From Clostridium felsineum DSM 794 (GTDB lineage: Bacteria; Bacillota; Clostridia; Clostridiales; Clostridiaceae), in the NCBI RefSeq assembly GCF_002006355.2, contig NZ_CP096981.1, positions 248,001 through 312,000 of the forward strand: a stretch of DNA of 64,000 nt, in the 5' to 3' direction. Shown piece after piece: positions 51,814 to 60,672 of this stretch. The position numbers were made by a program, and so were the translations under genes. The number at the start of each line of letters is the position of its first letter. The first letter of the stretch is position 1. Under the pieces are notes generated by a model. It worked only from the letters and a program-made list of their open reading frames with translations, did not search any database and was not told where the DNA came from.

Positions 51814-52656
51814 TTAGTTTATTAAATTATATTTTTTAAAGCTGTTATAGATTCCATTATTATCATGAGTATCTGTAATGTCATCTGCAACATTTTTTAA
51901 ATTCTCATTAGCATTGCCCATAGCCACACCGACTTGTACAAACTTTAACATTTCAATATCATTAGAACCATCGCCATAAGCCAGGGTATCTTCTTTATCT
52001 ATATTGATATGGTTTAGTAAATTTTCAATAGCTAGGGCTTTGTGAATACCTGGAATTGATAACTCACCGCTATTTTCTCCAAAGGCTGGAACAGTGCAGT
52101 GTATTACATTGAACTTATCTTTAAATTCCTCTTTTATAACCTCAATAGATATAGAGGAATTTAAAAAGGATATTTTATTTATATCATCACGTATTAGGTT
52201 TTCGCCTTCAATTAAAGTATTTATAAAGGGAAGCATGCCTTCCTCTAACTCTTTTTTTGTTCTATCATCTAAATCTGGAGAGTTAAAAATAATACTATTT
52301 AAATGCTTTTTACAATTCTTACTTGCAAATAGTCCACCGTTTGATTCTAAATAAAAGTCAATATTATTATCATCGAAATATTTAACCAAATGCTTAACAT
52401 CCTCAGGCATAACTTTTTTATGCATAAGTACTTTATTTTCAAATTCAATATATCCACCGGCAGCAGCTATAATTCCGTCAAAACCTATATCCATAATGTG
52501 ATCAAATAATTCTGCTTTAGAACGGCCTGTACATAAAAACACATAGTGTCCATTTTTTCTTGCATTTTTTATAGCAAGTGAAGCTGATTTTGGTACAATT
52601 CCATTATCGTTTACGAGGGTACCATCTACATCTAAAAATATTACTTTTCTCTTCAT
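51814..52656 (-). CDS. Cof-type HAD-family phosphatase
   Basis: 280 residues with HAD motifs: VIFLDVDGTLVN (nucleophile Asp), FLCTGRSKAEL, and AYGDGSNDIEMLKFVQVGVAMGNA (motif IV). It is a Cof/YidA-type hydrolase with a C2B cap that removes phosphate from sugar phosphates or other small compounds. CTAGGAGG precedes the ATG. It follows the tyrosine recombinase gene by 19 bases, so the pair is probably co-transcribed, without an obvious functional link. Confidence 0.9.
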   Translation of the reverse strand: MKRKVIFLDVDGTLVNDNGIVPKSASLAIKNARKNGHYVFLCTGRSKAELFDHIMDIGFDGIIAAAGGYIEFENKVLMHKKVMPEDVKHLVKYFDDNNIDFYLESNGGLFASKNCKKHLNSIIFNSPDLDDRTKKELEEGMLPFINTLIEGENLIRDDINKISFLNSSISIEVIKEEFKDKFNVIHCTVPAFGENSGELSIPGIHKALAIENLLNHINIDKEDTLAYGDGSNDIEMLKFVQVGVAMGNANENLKNVADDITDTHDNNGIYNSFKKYNLIN

Positions 52657-52675
52657 TTGTTATTCCTCCTAGTAT

Positions 52676-53254
52676 TTAGAGTTCTACAAGTCTGTACACA
52701 TCATCAATATCATCCTGAGATATGCCTAGATATAATTTGGTTATACTTTGGTTTGAGTGATTAAAAAGCTCCATTAAAATAGGTATAGGAACGCCCTTTT
52801 TCCAGGAGTGATAGCCAAAGGTTTTTCTTAAACTATGACAACCTATTCTTTCTTTTATACCAACACTAGTACAAGAATTTTTTATTATTTTAATTGCCAT
52901 AAATCTTGTAATTGGTTTATTGTGGCCTTCACGGCTTTTAAATACAAAATCGGAGCCAAGTACAGCTTTTGATTCATTCTTTAACTTTTTTAGAGCAAGC
53001 TTAGCATTATTATTTAGAAGAAATTTTTTCTCTTTTCCTGTCTTTTTTTCAACTATATAAACATGAGACTTAAAACTGTCCTCATAAAAGTCAAATACAT
53101 CCTTCCAGGTTAAATTTAAAATATCTGAAATTCTAAGTGCAGTATTTAAGCCGAAAGCTACAAGAGCATAGTTTCTTATGTTTCCTGCACCTAAAAGGTA
53201 ATTTTTTAAATCTCTTATTTTTTTTTCGGATCTTATAGGTTCAACTCTGTTCAT
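52676..53254 (-). CDS. Core-only tyrosine recombinase (XerC/D-like)
   Basis: The 192-residue protein holds just the catalytic domain: Arg in LNTALRISDILNLTW, Lys in EKKTGKEKKF, His-x-x-Arg in GCHSLRKTFGYH, a second His in FNHSNQSI and the Tyr in TKLYLGIS. It lacks the N-terminal arm- or core-binding domain. Small enzymes of this kind are often on plasmids, where they could resolve dimers, or act in inversions. The ATG at 53254 is favoured because AAAAGGA lies just before; the earlier ATG overlaps that site. No attachment site was recognised. Confidence 0.85.
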   Translation of the reverse strand: MNRVEPIRSEKKIRDLKNYLLGAGNIRNYALVAFGLNTALRISDILNLTWKDVFDFYEDSFKSHVYIVEKKTGKEKKFLLNNNAKLALKKLKNESKAVLGSDFVFKSREGHNKPITRFMAIKIIKNSCTSVGIKERIGCHSLRKTFGYHSWKKGVPIPILMELFNHSNQSITKLYLGISQDDIDDVYRLVEL

Positions 53255-53335
53255 TGTTATCATCCTTTTGCATAAAGATTGAGATTTTATATAAATATTA
53301 TAACCTATAAAGCTTTTAGTTAAAATAAAAAAATA

Positions 53336-53370
53336 CAGCCTGTACCTTAATAAAAATAAGGTACAGGCTG
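53336..53370. terminator. Bidirectional terminator
   Basis: CAGCCTGTACCTTA and TAAGGTACAGGCTG form a perfect 14-bp stem. It lies after the TPR protein gene (read leftward). Confidence 0.8.
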
Positions 53371-53373
53371 CAA

Positions 53374-54342
53374 TTATACTAAAAATTTACCATTTAAAAT
53401 ATGCTTATCGTCAATTTCAATATCAAGGTCTTTAAACTTAATGGTTTTAGTTTTAGCCATAATAGCTTTATATTCATCTTTATCTTTTACTTTTTCATAG
53501 ACTTCATCATCAAAGTTTTCACCGTTAGTTATAAAGTTTATCTTTCCTAAGAATATATTTAGATTTTTGTAAAAGCCTTCGTAATCATCTTCTGCTAGAT
53601 TTACCTCGGCAAGATTTTTATAGCCATCAAAGTTATTTTTGTTAAGGTCTATTGCTTTAGTAGCAAATTCTTTAGCCTTTTTAATATCTCCAGTTTTCCT
53701 TCTTAAATAGGAAAGATATATATAAGTTGAAGGTTTTTCTGGCTCTGCATCTAAAGCCTTATTAAGATATTCCTCAGCTTTTTCGTAGTTTCCGAGTTTT
53801 GCGTATGTAATTCCTAGGCTCCTATAAACAGAGTTTGTACTACCTAGTTCTAAAGATTTATTAAAGGTTTCAATAGCTTTATTATAATCATTAGTTAAGT
53901 AGTAAAACCAACCTAAATTTTCATAAGTTAAATTAGAATTTGGTTGAAGTTCAACAGCTCTTAAAAAATACTTTAAAGCGCGTTCAGGTTCGTAAAGAAT
54001 ATGATAACTAAGAGCAAAACTATAAATATCATTTATTGTTTTAGGTCGTAATCTTAGAGATATTAATAAATCTTCTAGAGAAAGCTTAAATTCTCTTGAG
54101 TAGAAATAAATTCTTTCACGAGTAAGATATGCATTTGCCTTAACGTTTTTCACAGGACTTTTAACTAGCTTTGCTAGAATGGCTAAAGCTTCATCCTTTT
54201 TACCTTTATTAAAATAGGCTACAGCTTTATTAAGAGATTTTATTTGAAAATACGTTAGGATGATAAAGATTGGTAGTATTATACATATGGCAATTGGTAT
54301 AATATACATAAAAATATTAGCTAAATTCATATTTTGTTTCAA
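53374..54342 (-). CDS. Membrane-anchored TPR protein
   Basis: The 322-residue protein has one N-terminal membrane helix (IIPIAICIILPIFIILTYF) and about seven TPR motifs up to residue 260 (for example NSNLTYENLGWFYYLTNDYN, and GSTNSVYRSLGITYAKLGNY). TPR proteins act as scaffolds for protein complexes; the partner is unknown. The start is a TTG or the ATG four codons later. It stands 127 bases after a lipoprotein gene in the same direction; a terminator lies between. Confidence 0.75.
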   Translation of the reverse strand: MKQNMNLANIFMYIIPIAICIILPIFIILTYFQIKSLNKAVAYFNKGKKDEALAILAKLVKSPVKNVKANAYLTRERIYFYSREFKLSLEDLLISLRLRPKTINDIYSFALSYHILYEPERALKYFLRAVELQPNSNLTYENLGWFYYLTNDYNKAIETFNKSLELGSTNSVYRSLGITYAKLGNYEKAEEYLNKALDAEPEKPSTYIYLSYLRRKTGDIKKAKEFATKAIDLNKNNFDGYKNLAEVNLAEDDYEGFYKNLNIFLGKINFITNGENFDDEVYEKVKDKDEYKAIMAKTKTIKFKDLDIEIDDKHILNGKFLV

Positions 54343-54439
54343 CTCTTTTCTTTTAATAATTCACGTAAACAAATAATACCACATATAGAGAAATTTATCG
54401 AGTGAAATATAAAATCTTTTTTATAGGACAAAAATAAAA

Positions 54440-54467
54440 AAATGAGTGAATAAATCACCCATTTTTT
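54440..54467 (-). terminator. Terminator after the lipoprotein gene
   Basis: AAAAATGaGTGA pairs with TCACcCATTTTTT directly after the stop codon; T run on both sides. Confidence 0.7.
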
Positions 54468-54468
54468 C

Positions 54469-55380
54469 TTAATCCTCACTTTTGGTAAACTTTCCGGTGA
54501 GGTTAACACCAATACCACCGTAATTTTGTATTTCACTATTTGCAGTTACAATTACAGTACTGCCTTCTATATTAAAAGTCATTTTTAAAAGCTTATCATT
54601 ACTTATGTACTCAGCCTTTTTCTTTGAAGCATCAGTAAATAAGGCTTTTCCGGAAACGCTTCCTATATTAATACCTACGTTTGAAGAGTGCCTTGAGTCT
54701 ATTGCAAATTGAAAACCCTTAAGATCTCTATTAAAAATAACTAGATTTGCGGCTTCAGCTTCACCATTTACTACATTTTTATAGTAACCTTGAATTGAAG
54801 TGTTATGTCTAATAGGTTTTCCATTGGTTAAAGAAAAGGAATATTCCTTGACCTTAAAGGGATAAATTTTTGAAGATTTTGCAGAAATCCATCCTCCAGA
54901 TATTTTGTTGTTGTAGGCAAAACCTTTGAAATATGCGTTTATGTTTTCGTCTTTATCGTATTCTATTAGTTCAAAAAGCCCACCTTTATATAAGGTTCCA
55001 ATTATATTTATATCCTGTTTTACTTTATCATAAGAGTAAGTACCACTAAAAGAAGCTAGCTTCTCTATGCCTGTTGAAGAATACTTAGAATGATCCACTG
55101 CAATTATTGTGTCTCCATATTTGTCGGCATTTTTATCATAATCAGGGAAGGAAACTTTATCATCTCTTTTTAGCTTCATATGAATATTGGAGTCATTAAC
55201 TGAACCTTCTAAGTTTATTTCATAATCATTTTTTAAAGAATCCACAAGAGTTTTAGCTGCTAGTCCTATGGGTTTTGATTTACAGGCTTTTGCATTGTTA
55301 TGTACTGAAGTTTTAAGACTACAACCGTATGAGACAGTACTTATTAGTATTAAAAAGCCTGCCATTAATTTTTTATACAT
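54469..55380 (-). CDS. Hypothetical lipoprotein (303 aa)
   Basis: A lipoprotein signal (LMAGFLILISTVSYGC, Cys at about 20) starts the protein; the mature part is rich in beta strands with repeated G-x-Y or G-x-I turns and may form an extended beta structure. No domain recognised. It is probably anchored to the outer face of the membrane. AGGTAG lies before the ATG. Monocistronic, with a small repeat element directly upstream at 55431. Confidence 0.65.
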   Translation of the reverse strand: MYKKLMAGFLILISTVSYGCSLKTSVHNNAKACKSKPIGLAAKTLVDSLKNDYEINLEGSVNDSNIHMKLKRDDKVSFPDYDKNADKYGDTIIAVDHSKYSSTGIEKLASFSGTYSYDKVKQDINIIGTLYKGGLFELIEYDKDENINAYFKGFAYNNKISGGWISAKSSKIYPFKVKEYSFSLTNGKPIRHNTSIQGYYKNVVNGEAEAANLVIFNRDLKGFQFAIDSRHSSNVGINIGSVSGKALFTDASKKKAEYISNDKLLKMTFNIEGSTVIVTANSEIQNYGGIGVNLTGKFTKSED

Positions 55381-55430
55381 TATAAACTACCTACCTTATT
55401 TAGATTTTGAACTTTGTATTATATCTTACT

Positions 55431-55543
55431 ATATATAACGCACTAAAATTCTTACATTGTGAATTATAAAATATTCCTGCTAAATAAGTTCCACCACAGA
55501 ATTTTTTATGAGTCAGAATGTAATAGAATTTATGCGTTATATA
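55431..55543. repeat. Small inverted-repeat element (TATAACGCA family), copy 3
   Basis: 113 bp with ends TATATAACGCACTAAAATTC and (complement) TATAACGCATAAATTCTATT. Its right part AGAATTTTTTATGAGTCAGA matches the interior of copy 1. Located in the upstream region of the lipoprotein gene. A 69-codon plus-strand frame that overlaps it is not accepted as a gene. Confidence 0.75.
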
Positions 55544-55632
55544 GAATATTATTTGAAATAGAAATAATATTTATACTTTTACAAAAAACATATATAAATA
55601 GGAAGAAACTCCGTTATATTAAAAAAATAAGG

Positions 55633-56301
55633 CTAAATTGCAGCCTTATTTCTAATTTTTGTTATTAATTTATACAGCCAATAGATAATTAGGATGGTTA
55701 TTATTATATAAGGGTTTATAGAAAATACAATATAGCGTTTTAGGCTATATTGTAAAAAGCCTAGGGCGAATATAAATATATATAGTACAATGAAAAGTAA
55801 AACATAAGATTTTTTAGAAGGTGTTTTGAAGCTAGTTTTTCCAATATATTTTAAAATTACAAAACATGAAATAAGAATTAAAGTAGCATTTAGAAAAAAT
55901 GAAATTCCTAGATCATAACTAATTATCTTTTTATATTTTATTAATTTTGGTAAGTAGTCGAATGCAAAGTTTATGGTTAAAAGTATGAATAAACCATTCA
56001 TAACTATATATAAAACATCTTTTAGGTTTTCTACATGGAATCTGTTATCTAGAGCAGCAGCTATAATTGAATCACAGTAAGCTTTATAATCCGAACCTAT
56101 AATGTCGTCAATAGATTTTCCTTCTTTTTCATATCTTAAAAACATTTCAAGGAGATCAGATATGATTTCTTCTATTTTTGTTGAGGGAAGAGAACTAACT
56201 CGAATATAACATACAATGTCTCCGTAAATTTTATTATTATATTCATTTAATTTTTTACTGTTTTGATAATTTTCTCGTATCATCTTATCTACTTCATTCA
56301 T
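55633..56301 (-). CDS. Membrane protein paired with PadR regulator (222 aa)
   Basis: The N-terminal about 90 residues are a helical cytoplasmic part (with VSSLPSTKIEEIISDLLEMF), followed by four predicted membrane helices. This layout recalls the DUF1048/DUF1700-type proteins that are coded together with PadR regulators. The ATG at 56301 has GAGGTG and overlaps the end of the PadR gene by 8 bases, so translation is coupled. Probable role in membrane stress or transport; not proven. Confidence 0.7.
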   Translation of the reverse strand: MNEVDKMIRENYQNSKKLNEYNNKIYGDIVCYIRVSSLPSTKIEEIISDLLEMFLRYEKEGKSIDDIIGSDYKAYCDSIIAAALDNRFHVENLKDVLYIVMNGLFILLTINFAFDYLPKLIKYKKIISYDLGISFFLNATLILISCFVILKYIGKTSFKTPSKKSYVLLFIVLYIFIFALGFLQYSLKRYIVFSINPYIIITILIIYWLYKLITKIRNKAAI

Positions 56302-56638
56302 TTTTAAACACCTCATAATCTGAAAATATTTTATCTATGCTATCCTTAAGGTTTAACCAATTTTCATAAAAATCTTTTAGTTCGGTTTTTCCTTTAGGGG
56401 ATAAGGTATAGTATTTTCTTTTAGGACCATAGGGAGATTGCTTTTTTACAGAATTCAAAAGTTCTGATTTTTCAAGTCTTAAAAGAAGTGGATAAATAGT
56501 TCCTTCACTTACATCAGTTAGTCCAAAATTTTTTAATTTTTCAGTAATTTCATAGCCATAAACTTCTTCGTTATCATTAATTATTTTTAAAATGCAGCCT
56601 TCTAAAGTACCTTTTAAAAATTGGGATTTATCGTTCAA
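56294..56638 (-). CDS. PadR-family transcriptional regulator
   Basis: 114 residues with the PadR winged HTH: FLKGTLEGCILKIINDNEEV, then YGYEITEKL, VSEGTIYPLLLRLEKSELL and GPKRKYYTLSPKGK. The likely start is TTG at 56638, 6 bases after GAGGTG; the GTG within that site is unlikely. It is first in an operon with a membrane protein. A long perfect inverted repeat upstream is its likely operator, so it should repress its own operon. Confidence 0.88.
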   Translation of the reverse strand: MNDKSQFLKGTLEGCILKIINDNEEVYGYEITEKLKNFGLTDVSEGTIYPLLLRLEKSELLNSVKKQSPYGPKRKYYTLSPKGKTELKDFYENWLNLKDSIDKIFSDYEVFKNE

Positions 56639-56647
56639 TATAATCAC

Positions 56648-56702
56648 CTCGCTATTATGTTATACAAGTTAGCTTGACTATATTGTATAACATAATAGCG
56701 AG
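56648..56702. promoter_or_regulatory. PadR operator: 20-bp perfect inverted repeat
   Basis: CTCGCTATTATGTTATACAA (56648-56667) and TTGTATAACATAATAGCGAG (56683-56702) are exact complements over a 15-bp centre, just upstream of the PadR gene. Each arm contains ATGTTAT, in keeping with the ATGT/ACAT half-sites of PadR operators. Confidence 0.75.
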
Positions 56703-57105
56703 CTTGTAAATACTTAAATAATTGTAAGTAAAATTTTCAATATAAAATAAATTAATAATATTTTTAATAATCATAAATATAAGAAAACTTTAATTTTAAT
56801 TTGTATACATTTTTTACAGTTTATTCAATAAAACATAAGCTTTGAAATAAATTCAACTAAAAAGCTATATTTAAATATTATGTGTAATTAAAAAAATGAA
56901 AACATAGCAGTTCGGATATAAAAATAGAGCTAAGCCCTTATTTTATGGGAAATGAGCTCATTTTAGTGAGTTACACAAAATGTAGATTGTGTGTAACTCA
57001 TTAATTATACTTTTTTATTTGGGTATTTTAGGGTATAATAGTATAAAAATAAATTTGTTTAAAATTATTCAAATAAATTAGGTAATTTTAACGGGGAAGT
57101 TATAT
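56703..57105. other. Intergenic region with hairpin
   Basis: AT-rich. A hairpin at 56967-57000 (TGAGTTACACA with TGTGTGTAACTCA) is followed by TTAATTATACTTTTTTATTT and could be a terminator of an unrecognised small RNA or of leader transcription. An AATGAGCTCATT palindrome is at 56951-56962. No ORF. Confidence 0.4.
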
Positions 57106-57537
57106 ATGAAAGTAAAATCAAAATTATGGAAGCAAATTATTAAGAGTGAACTAGTAAGTATAATTTTTGCTATTGTAAGTAGGTTATATATAGCATTAAT
57201 TTTAAATTATGTTTATTTAACAGGTAATTACAAAACAGTAGCTATAACTATTACTGTTTTTGCAGTTTTTTGTATAATAACAAGTATTATGTTTTTAAGT
57301 GAACATATGATTAATATTGTTATTATAGCTTTATCATATTTTATTTATTGTAAGATATTCCTATCTATAATATTAGTTCATAGAGGAAGCTCCAATGATT
57401 ATGGTTTTGGAATTTTAGGATTAACCTTAGAAGTATTTTTAGGAGGGTTTAATTATATTATTGTAGTAGTAGCTAGTGTGATTGCTGTTGGAGTTCACAA
57501 GATTAAAAGTTTTGACTTAGAGAAAAGAGACTATTAG
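57106..57537 (+). CDS. Hypothetical four-helix membrane protein (143 aa)
   Basis: Four predicted membrane helices, short loops, Lys-rich ends. No family recognised. ATG follows ACGGGGAAG. Monocistronic with a strong terminator that it shares with the convergent GtrA gene. Confidence 0.6.
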   Translation: MKVKSKLWKQIIKSELVSIIFAIVSRLYIALILNYVYLTGNYKTVAITITVFAVFCIITSIMFLSEHMINIVIIALSYFIYCKIFLSIILVHRGSSNDYGFGILGLTLEVFLGGFNYIIVVVASVIAVGVHKIKSFDLEKRDY

Positions 57538-57539
57538 AA

Positions 57540-57588
57540 ATAGCTTATTCATATAATTTTTACGCGATTATATGAATAAGCTATTTTT
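57540..57588. terminator. Bidirectional terminator
   Basis: AATAGCTTATTCATATAAT and ATTATATGAATAAGCTATT form a perfect 19-bp stem, followed by T on the plus strand and close to the GtrA stop. Confidence 0.85.
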
Positions 57589-58061
57589 TACATGGAGTGA
57601 GTTTTTTTGTATGCCCAATATTTATTTATAACATAGTTTAAGGGTATAGTAATAATCAAGTTAATAATTGGACCAATATATTGTGATATATGTAGAACGT
57701 TAACCCATAATATTAGTAAAGCTCCATTCAATAATATACCTGTAGAAGCATAAGCAATAAATGTTTTAATAAATGTTTTTAAGGTATTTCTATTTTCATC
57801 TTTCTCTAAGGTAAAAACATATTTGTTATTCCAGTAATATGAATTCAATACACCAACAATAAAACCAATTAAATTTGCTATTTGAGAAACAAGTAATTTA
57901 CTAAACTCATTTGTTATATTTGACAAATGAGGAGCAAGGTAGAGATTACATAAAAATATAACTAAATAAGTTACAAGTGTAGAAATGACAGTGTTTGAAA
58001 ACCCTACTAATCCGAATTTTAAAAATTGGTAAGAGTTTTTTATATTAAATTTTATATTCAA
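57588..58061 (-). CDS. GtrA-family membrane protein
   Basis: 157 residues with four membrane helices and the GtrA start FLKFGLVGFSNTVISTLVTY. GtrA-like proteins are thought to move lipid-linked sugars across the membrane for glycosylation of surface polymers. No glycosyltransferase partner is close. It starts with TTG, preceded by AAAGGGGAA. Confidence 0.8.
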   Translation of the reverse strand: MNIKFNIKNSYQFLKFGLVGFSNTVISTLVTYLVIFLCNLYLAPHLSNITNEFSKLLVSQIANLIGFIVGVLNSYYWNNKYVFTLEKDENRNTLKTFIKTFIAYASTGILLNGALLILWVNVLHISQYIGPIINLIITIPLNYVINKYWAYKKTHSM

Positions 58062-58180
58062 TTAAATATTCCCCTTTGTATAAGTTTATTGTATTGCTAA
58101 TTGGATATTTTAAATATAATTGTAATTATATAATATCATATATTATTTAGCAAATAAGTGATTTACAGCATGGAATTTCT

Positions 58181-59179
58181 TCAAGCTGCAATATTAAATT
58201 CTTTCTTATAGGTAAATTTAAATGTAGAAATACCAGCTAGTGTCATAATAATTCCAGAGAAAAAAACTATAGAACTAACCATAATATGAGAGCATAGGAG
58301 ACCACCAAAAAAGTAGCCTAGGAGTATGGTGAAGGAGGCTAGCATACTAAATATACTGCTTATTCTACCCATAAACTCATTTGGAACGATTAATTGCATT
58401 ATTAAACTTAAATTTATATTAGTCATAGAGGTGGAAAAGCCTAGCATAAATAGGGATATAAAAGCAAAGATTAGACTTTTACTTAAACCTAAGGTTATAA
58501 CAAAAATTCCTTCAAGAGATACCCATAGGGTAAGTTTTAAGTAGACATTGTCTTTTTTATTCATAAAAGGAAATATAATTGAAGCTAGTATAGCACCAAC
58601 AGCTGGAAGAGCCATAAGCAGTCCATATCCAGAGCTTCCCATATTAAATATTTTTGAAGAATATATTGGAATATATATATCTAAGGGAGCAGAAAAGAAG
58701 TTGTCTATACAGCCAGCTATAAGCATAAAGTAAAAAACAATTTTGATTTTTTTACAATATTGAAAGCCTTCTTTTACTTTTATTAATAAATTAAGCTTTT
58801 CTTGTAAGGTATTTTTATTAATAATTGAGGGCAGAAGTATAAAGCTTTCACATAGGGCAGAAAAGAGAAAGGAAAGACTGTTCATTATAAATAAAGGTTT
58901 TACTCCTAGTAAAGCTATTAAAACTCCTGCAAAGGCTGGATCTATTATACCATAAAGAGAAGTTGTCACCCTATTCATAGAGTTTGCTAAGGGTAAGTCT
59001 TTTTTTTCTACAAAAGTTGGAATTAAGGATATCATTGAAGGTGAGAAAAAAGCACCTACGGAGGATACCAAAAAAGAGACAGCATAAATAGTATATATGT
59101 TAAGCTTAGAGTTTAGTGAGGTTATAAAAATTATAAATATAAGTACCGCACTTAGTATATTGCACCTTTCGATAGTAAT
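58181..59179 (-). pseudogene. MFS transporter (MefA-like), 5'-truncated
   Basis: The protein is an MFS exporter of the macrolide-efflux type: VGAFFSPSMISLIPTFVEKK, then LANSMNRVTTSLYGIIDPAF. The frame stays open upstream of the first possible start (TTG at 59071) to a stop at 59180, and those 36 extra codons also encode membrane-type sequence (RCNILSAVLIFIIFITSLNS), but there is no start codon with a ribosome binding site. Roughly the first 70-80 residues (two helices) are missing compared with a normal length of about 400. It is directly downstream of an ArsR gene and an operator. Probably non-functional. Confidence 0.7.
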
Positions 59180-59195
59180 CTAACCTTAATTCAAA

Positions 59196-59211
59196 TTCGA
59201 TATACATCGAA
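59196..59211. promoter_or_regulatory. ArsR operator, copy 1 (before the MFS remnant)
   Basis: TTCGATATACATCGAA is an inverted repeat with 6-bp perfect arms between the ArsR gene and the MFS remnant. A further half-site, TTTCGATAG, is at about 59167-59175. A similar site lies before the ArsR gene. Confidence 0.65.
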
Positions 59212-59243
59212 CCAACATGGTAAAAAAATTACCGAGGAATGCT

Positions 59244-60314
59244 TTATTTAAGCATTTTATCCACGGCATCACATACTATTTTTTTCATGTTCTCACTATT
59301 GAAGTTGTAATAAATTTTATTATCTACTTTGTTTTCTGTTATAAAATTGTTATAAATTAAAGAATTTAAATGATAGGATATGGTTGAATTAGAGAGCTTT
59401 AGGTTTTGGGCTATTTCTTTACCATAAAGGGGTTTTTCATTTAGTAGTTTCAATATGTTTAATCTTGTTTCGTCACCAATGGCCTTTAATATTTTTAAAA
59501 GAGAAGCTAGTGCTTCAGAATCCTTTAAGTTAAGTTCCTTAAATCTATAACCTATTAAATAGTACTCAGCATCTGTAAAAAGACTGGAACGTAAATAAGC
59601 GAATTCATAGAAATAAGAAGCTGAAACGTATATTTCTGAGGTTGAATCATAATTTCTTCTAGTTAAGGCTTCCATATATTCCTTTGTGTTTATTTCAATA
59701 TCGTGAATTAATTCTTCTTCATAGTTTAAGACTTTTTTGTTTATCTCAGGTAGAATTTTTATGTACATGTTCTTATAATACCACTCTAAAAGATTTACGA
59801 GATCATTTTTCATTTTATAAGGATCAATAAAAAATTGAAGTAGCTCCCACTTTTTATCACTATCAATGCATATGTTATTATTTATAAAATCAATTGCTTT
59901 TTTTTCATCCTTCAAAAGAGTTTTTACTAAGGAATTCATTTCTGATATATTCATTCCATCTAAATTAAAGCCTGAGCTTAAGAAGCTTGATAAAATTCTA
60001 CTGACCTCAAGTTTTTTTATATGTACTAAAAAGGCTTCTATATCAGAAAGCTTAGTTTTTACAATTTCTGTAACAAGGCACATCCCGTAAAAGGTTTCTT
60101 TATTAAAAAAGGTATTAATTTGTTTATTAATTTCCTCTGGAAGCTCTTCCTTTGATTTATATATCCAATCTAATATGTCTGTATTAAATTCTCTCTTCTC
60201 ATCACTGCTAGTAAAAAAATCTTTATCACAGTTAAGTCTGAAAAGACTTCCTAAAAAGTCTAAAGCTTCAGAATGTATAAGCTCTATGTTATCTATAATT
60301 TTAATAATTATCAC
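59244..60314 (-). CDS. ArsR-family regulator with long N-terminal domain
   Basis: The 356-residue protein has an ArsR-type winged HTH at the C-terminal end (LLKILKAIGDETRLNILKLL, then GKEIAQNLKLSNSTISYHLN), after about 250 residues of helical sequence of the DUF5937 type. Its operator-like site occurs both in its own upstream region and before the MFS remnant. The start is uncertain: the only GTG (60314) lies within the AGAGGTG site, and no ATG or TTG stands within the next 40 bases, so translation may begin at ATT. It probably controls the exporter downstream. Confidence 0.75.
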   Translation of the reverse strand: MIIIKIIDNIELIHSEALDFLGSLFRLNCDKDFFTSSDEKREFNTDILDWIYKSKEELPEEINKQINTFFNKETFYGMCLVTEIVKTKLSDIEAFLVHIKKLEVSRILSSFLSSGFNLDGMNISEMNSLVKTLLKDEKKAIDFINNNICIDSDKKWELLQFFIDPYKMKNDLVNLLEWYYKNMYIKILPEINKKVLNYEEELIHDIEINTKEYMEALTRRNYDSTSEIYVSASYFYEFAYLRSSLFTDAEYYLIGYRFKELNLKDSEALASLLKILKAIGDETRLNILKLLNEKPLYGKEIAQNLKLSNSTISYHLNSLIYNNFITENKVDNKIYYNFNSENMKKIVCDAVDKMLK

Positions 60315-60333
60315 CTCTTTAACCTTATTATAG

Positions 60334-60349
60334 TTTGATATCTATCGAA
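60334..60349. promoter_or_regulatory. ArsR operator, copy 2 (upstream of the ArsR gene)
   Basis: TTTGATATCTATCGAA matches copy 1 at 13 of 16 bases and lies 20 bases upstream of the ArsR gene, consistent with self-repression. Confidence 0.6.
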
Positions 60350-60637
60350 TGTCAAATATTTAAAAAAAAACAAATAAATAAATATATAGAATGTTTAATG
60401 TAAAAAATATTCACATTAATAATTACAATAAAATACATAAGGGTACTAACCTGGTATATTATAAATAAATATGATTTTATTAAAAAAAATGTTTTATTTT
60501 CTTGAATTTTGGTATATAATAAAAATGTAAAGGTTTTAAAGCTGACTTTTAAAGAGAGGTTATACTGGAAGTTTTTAATGTGAGTATTTATACATAAAAG
60601 AATTAACTTTCCGGTAAATGGTCGATAATATAACTTG

Positions 60638-60672
60638 TAAAATGCACTTGTTTTTATGCAAGTGCATTTTGT
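60638..60672 (+). terminator. Hairpin ending the putative leader/small RNA
   Basis: AAAATGCACTTG and CAAGTGCATTTT form a perfect 12-bp stem over TTTTTATG; only a few T follow, so terminator strength is uncertain. Confidence 0.5.

Noticed and set aside
55459..55668. 69-codon plus-strand frame
   Set aside because: Overlaps the TATAACGCA repeat and the end of a real gene; no ribosome binding site.
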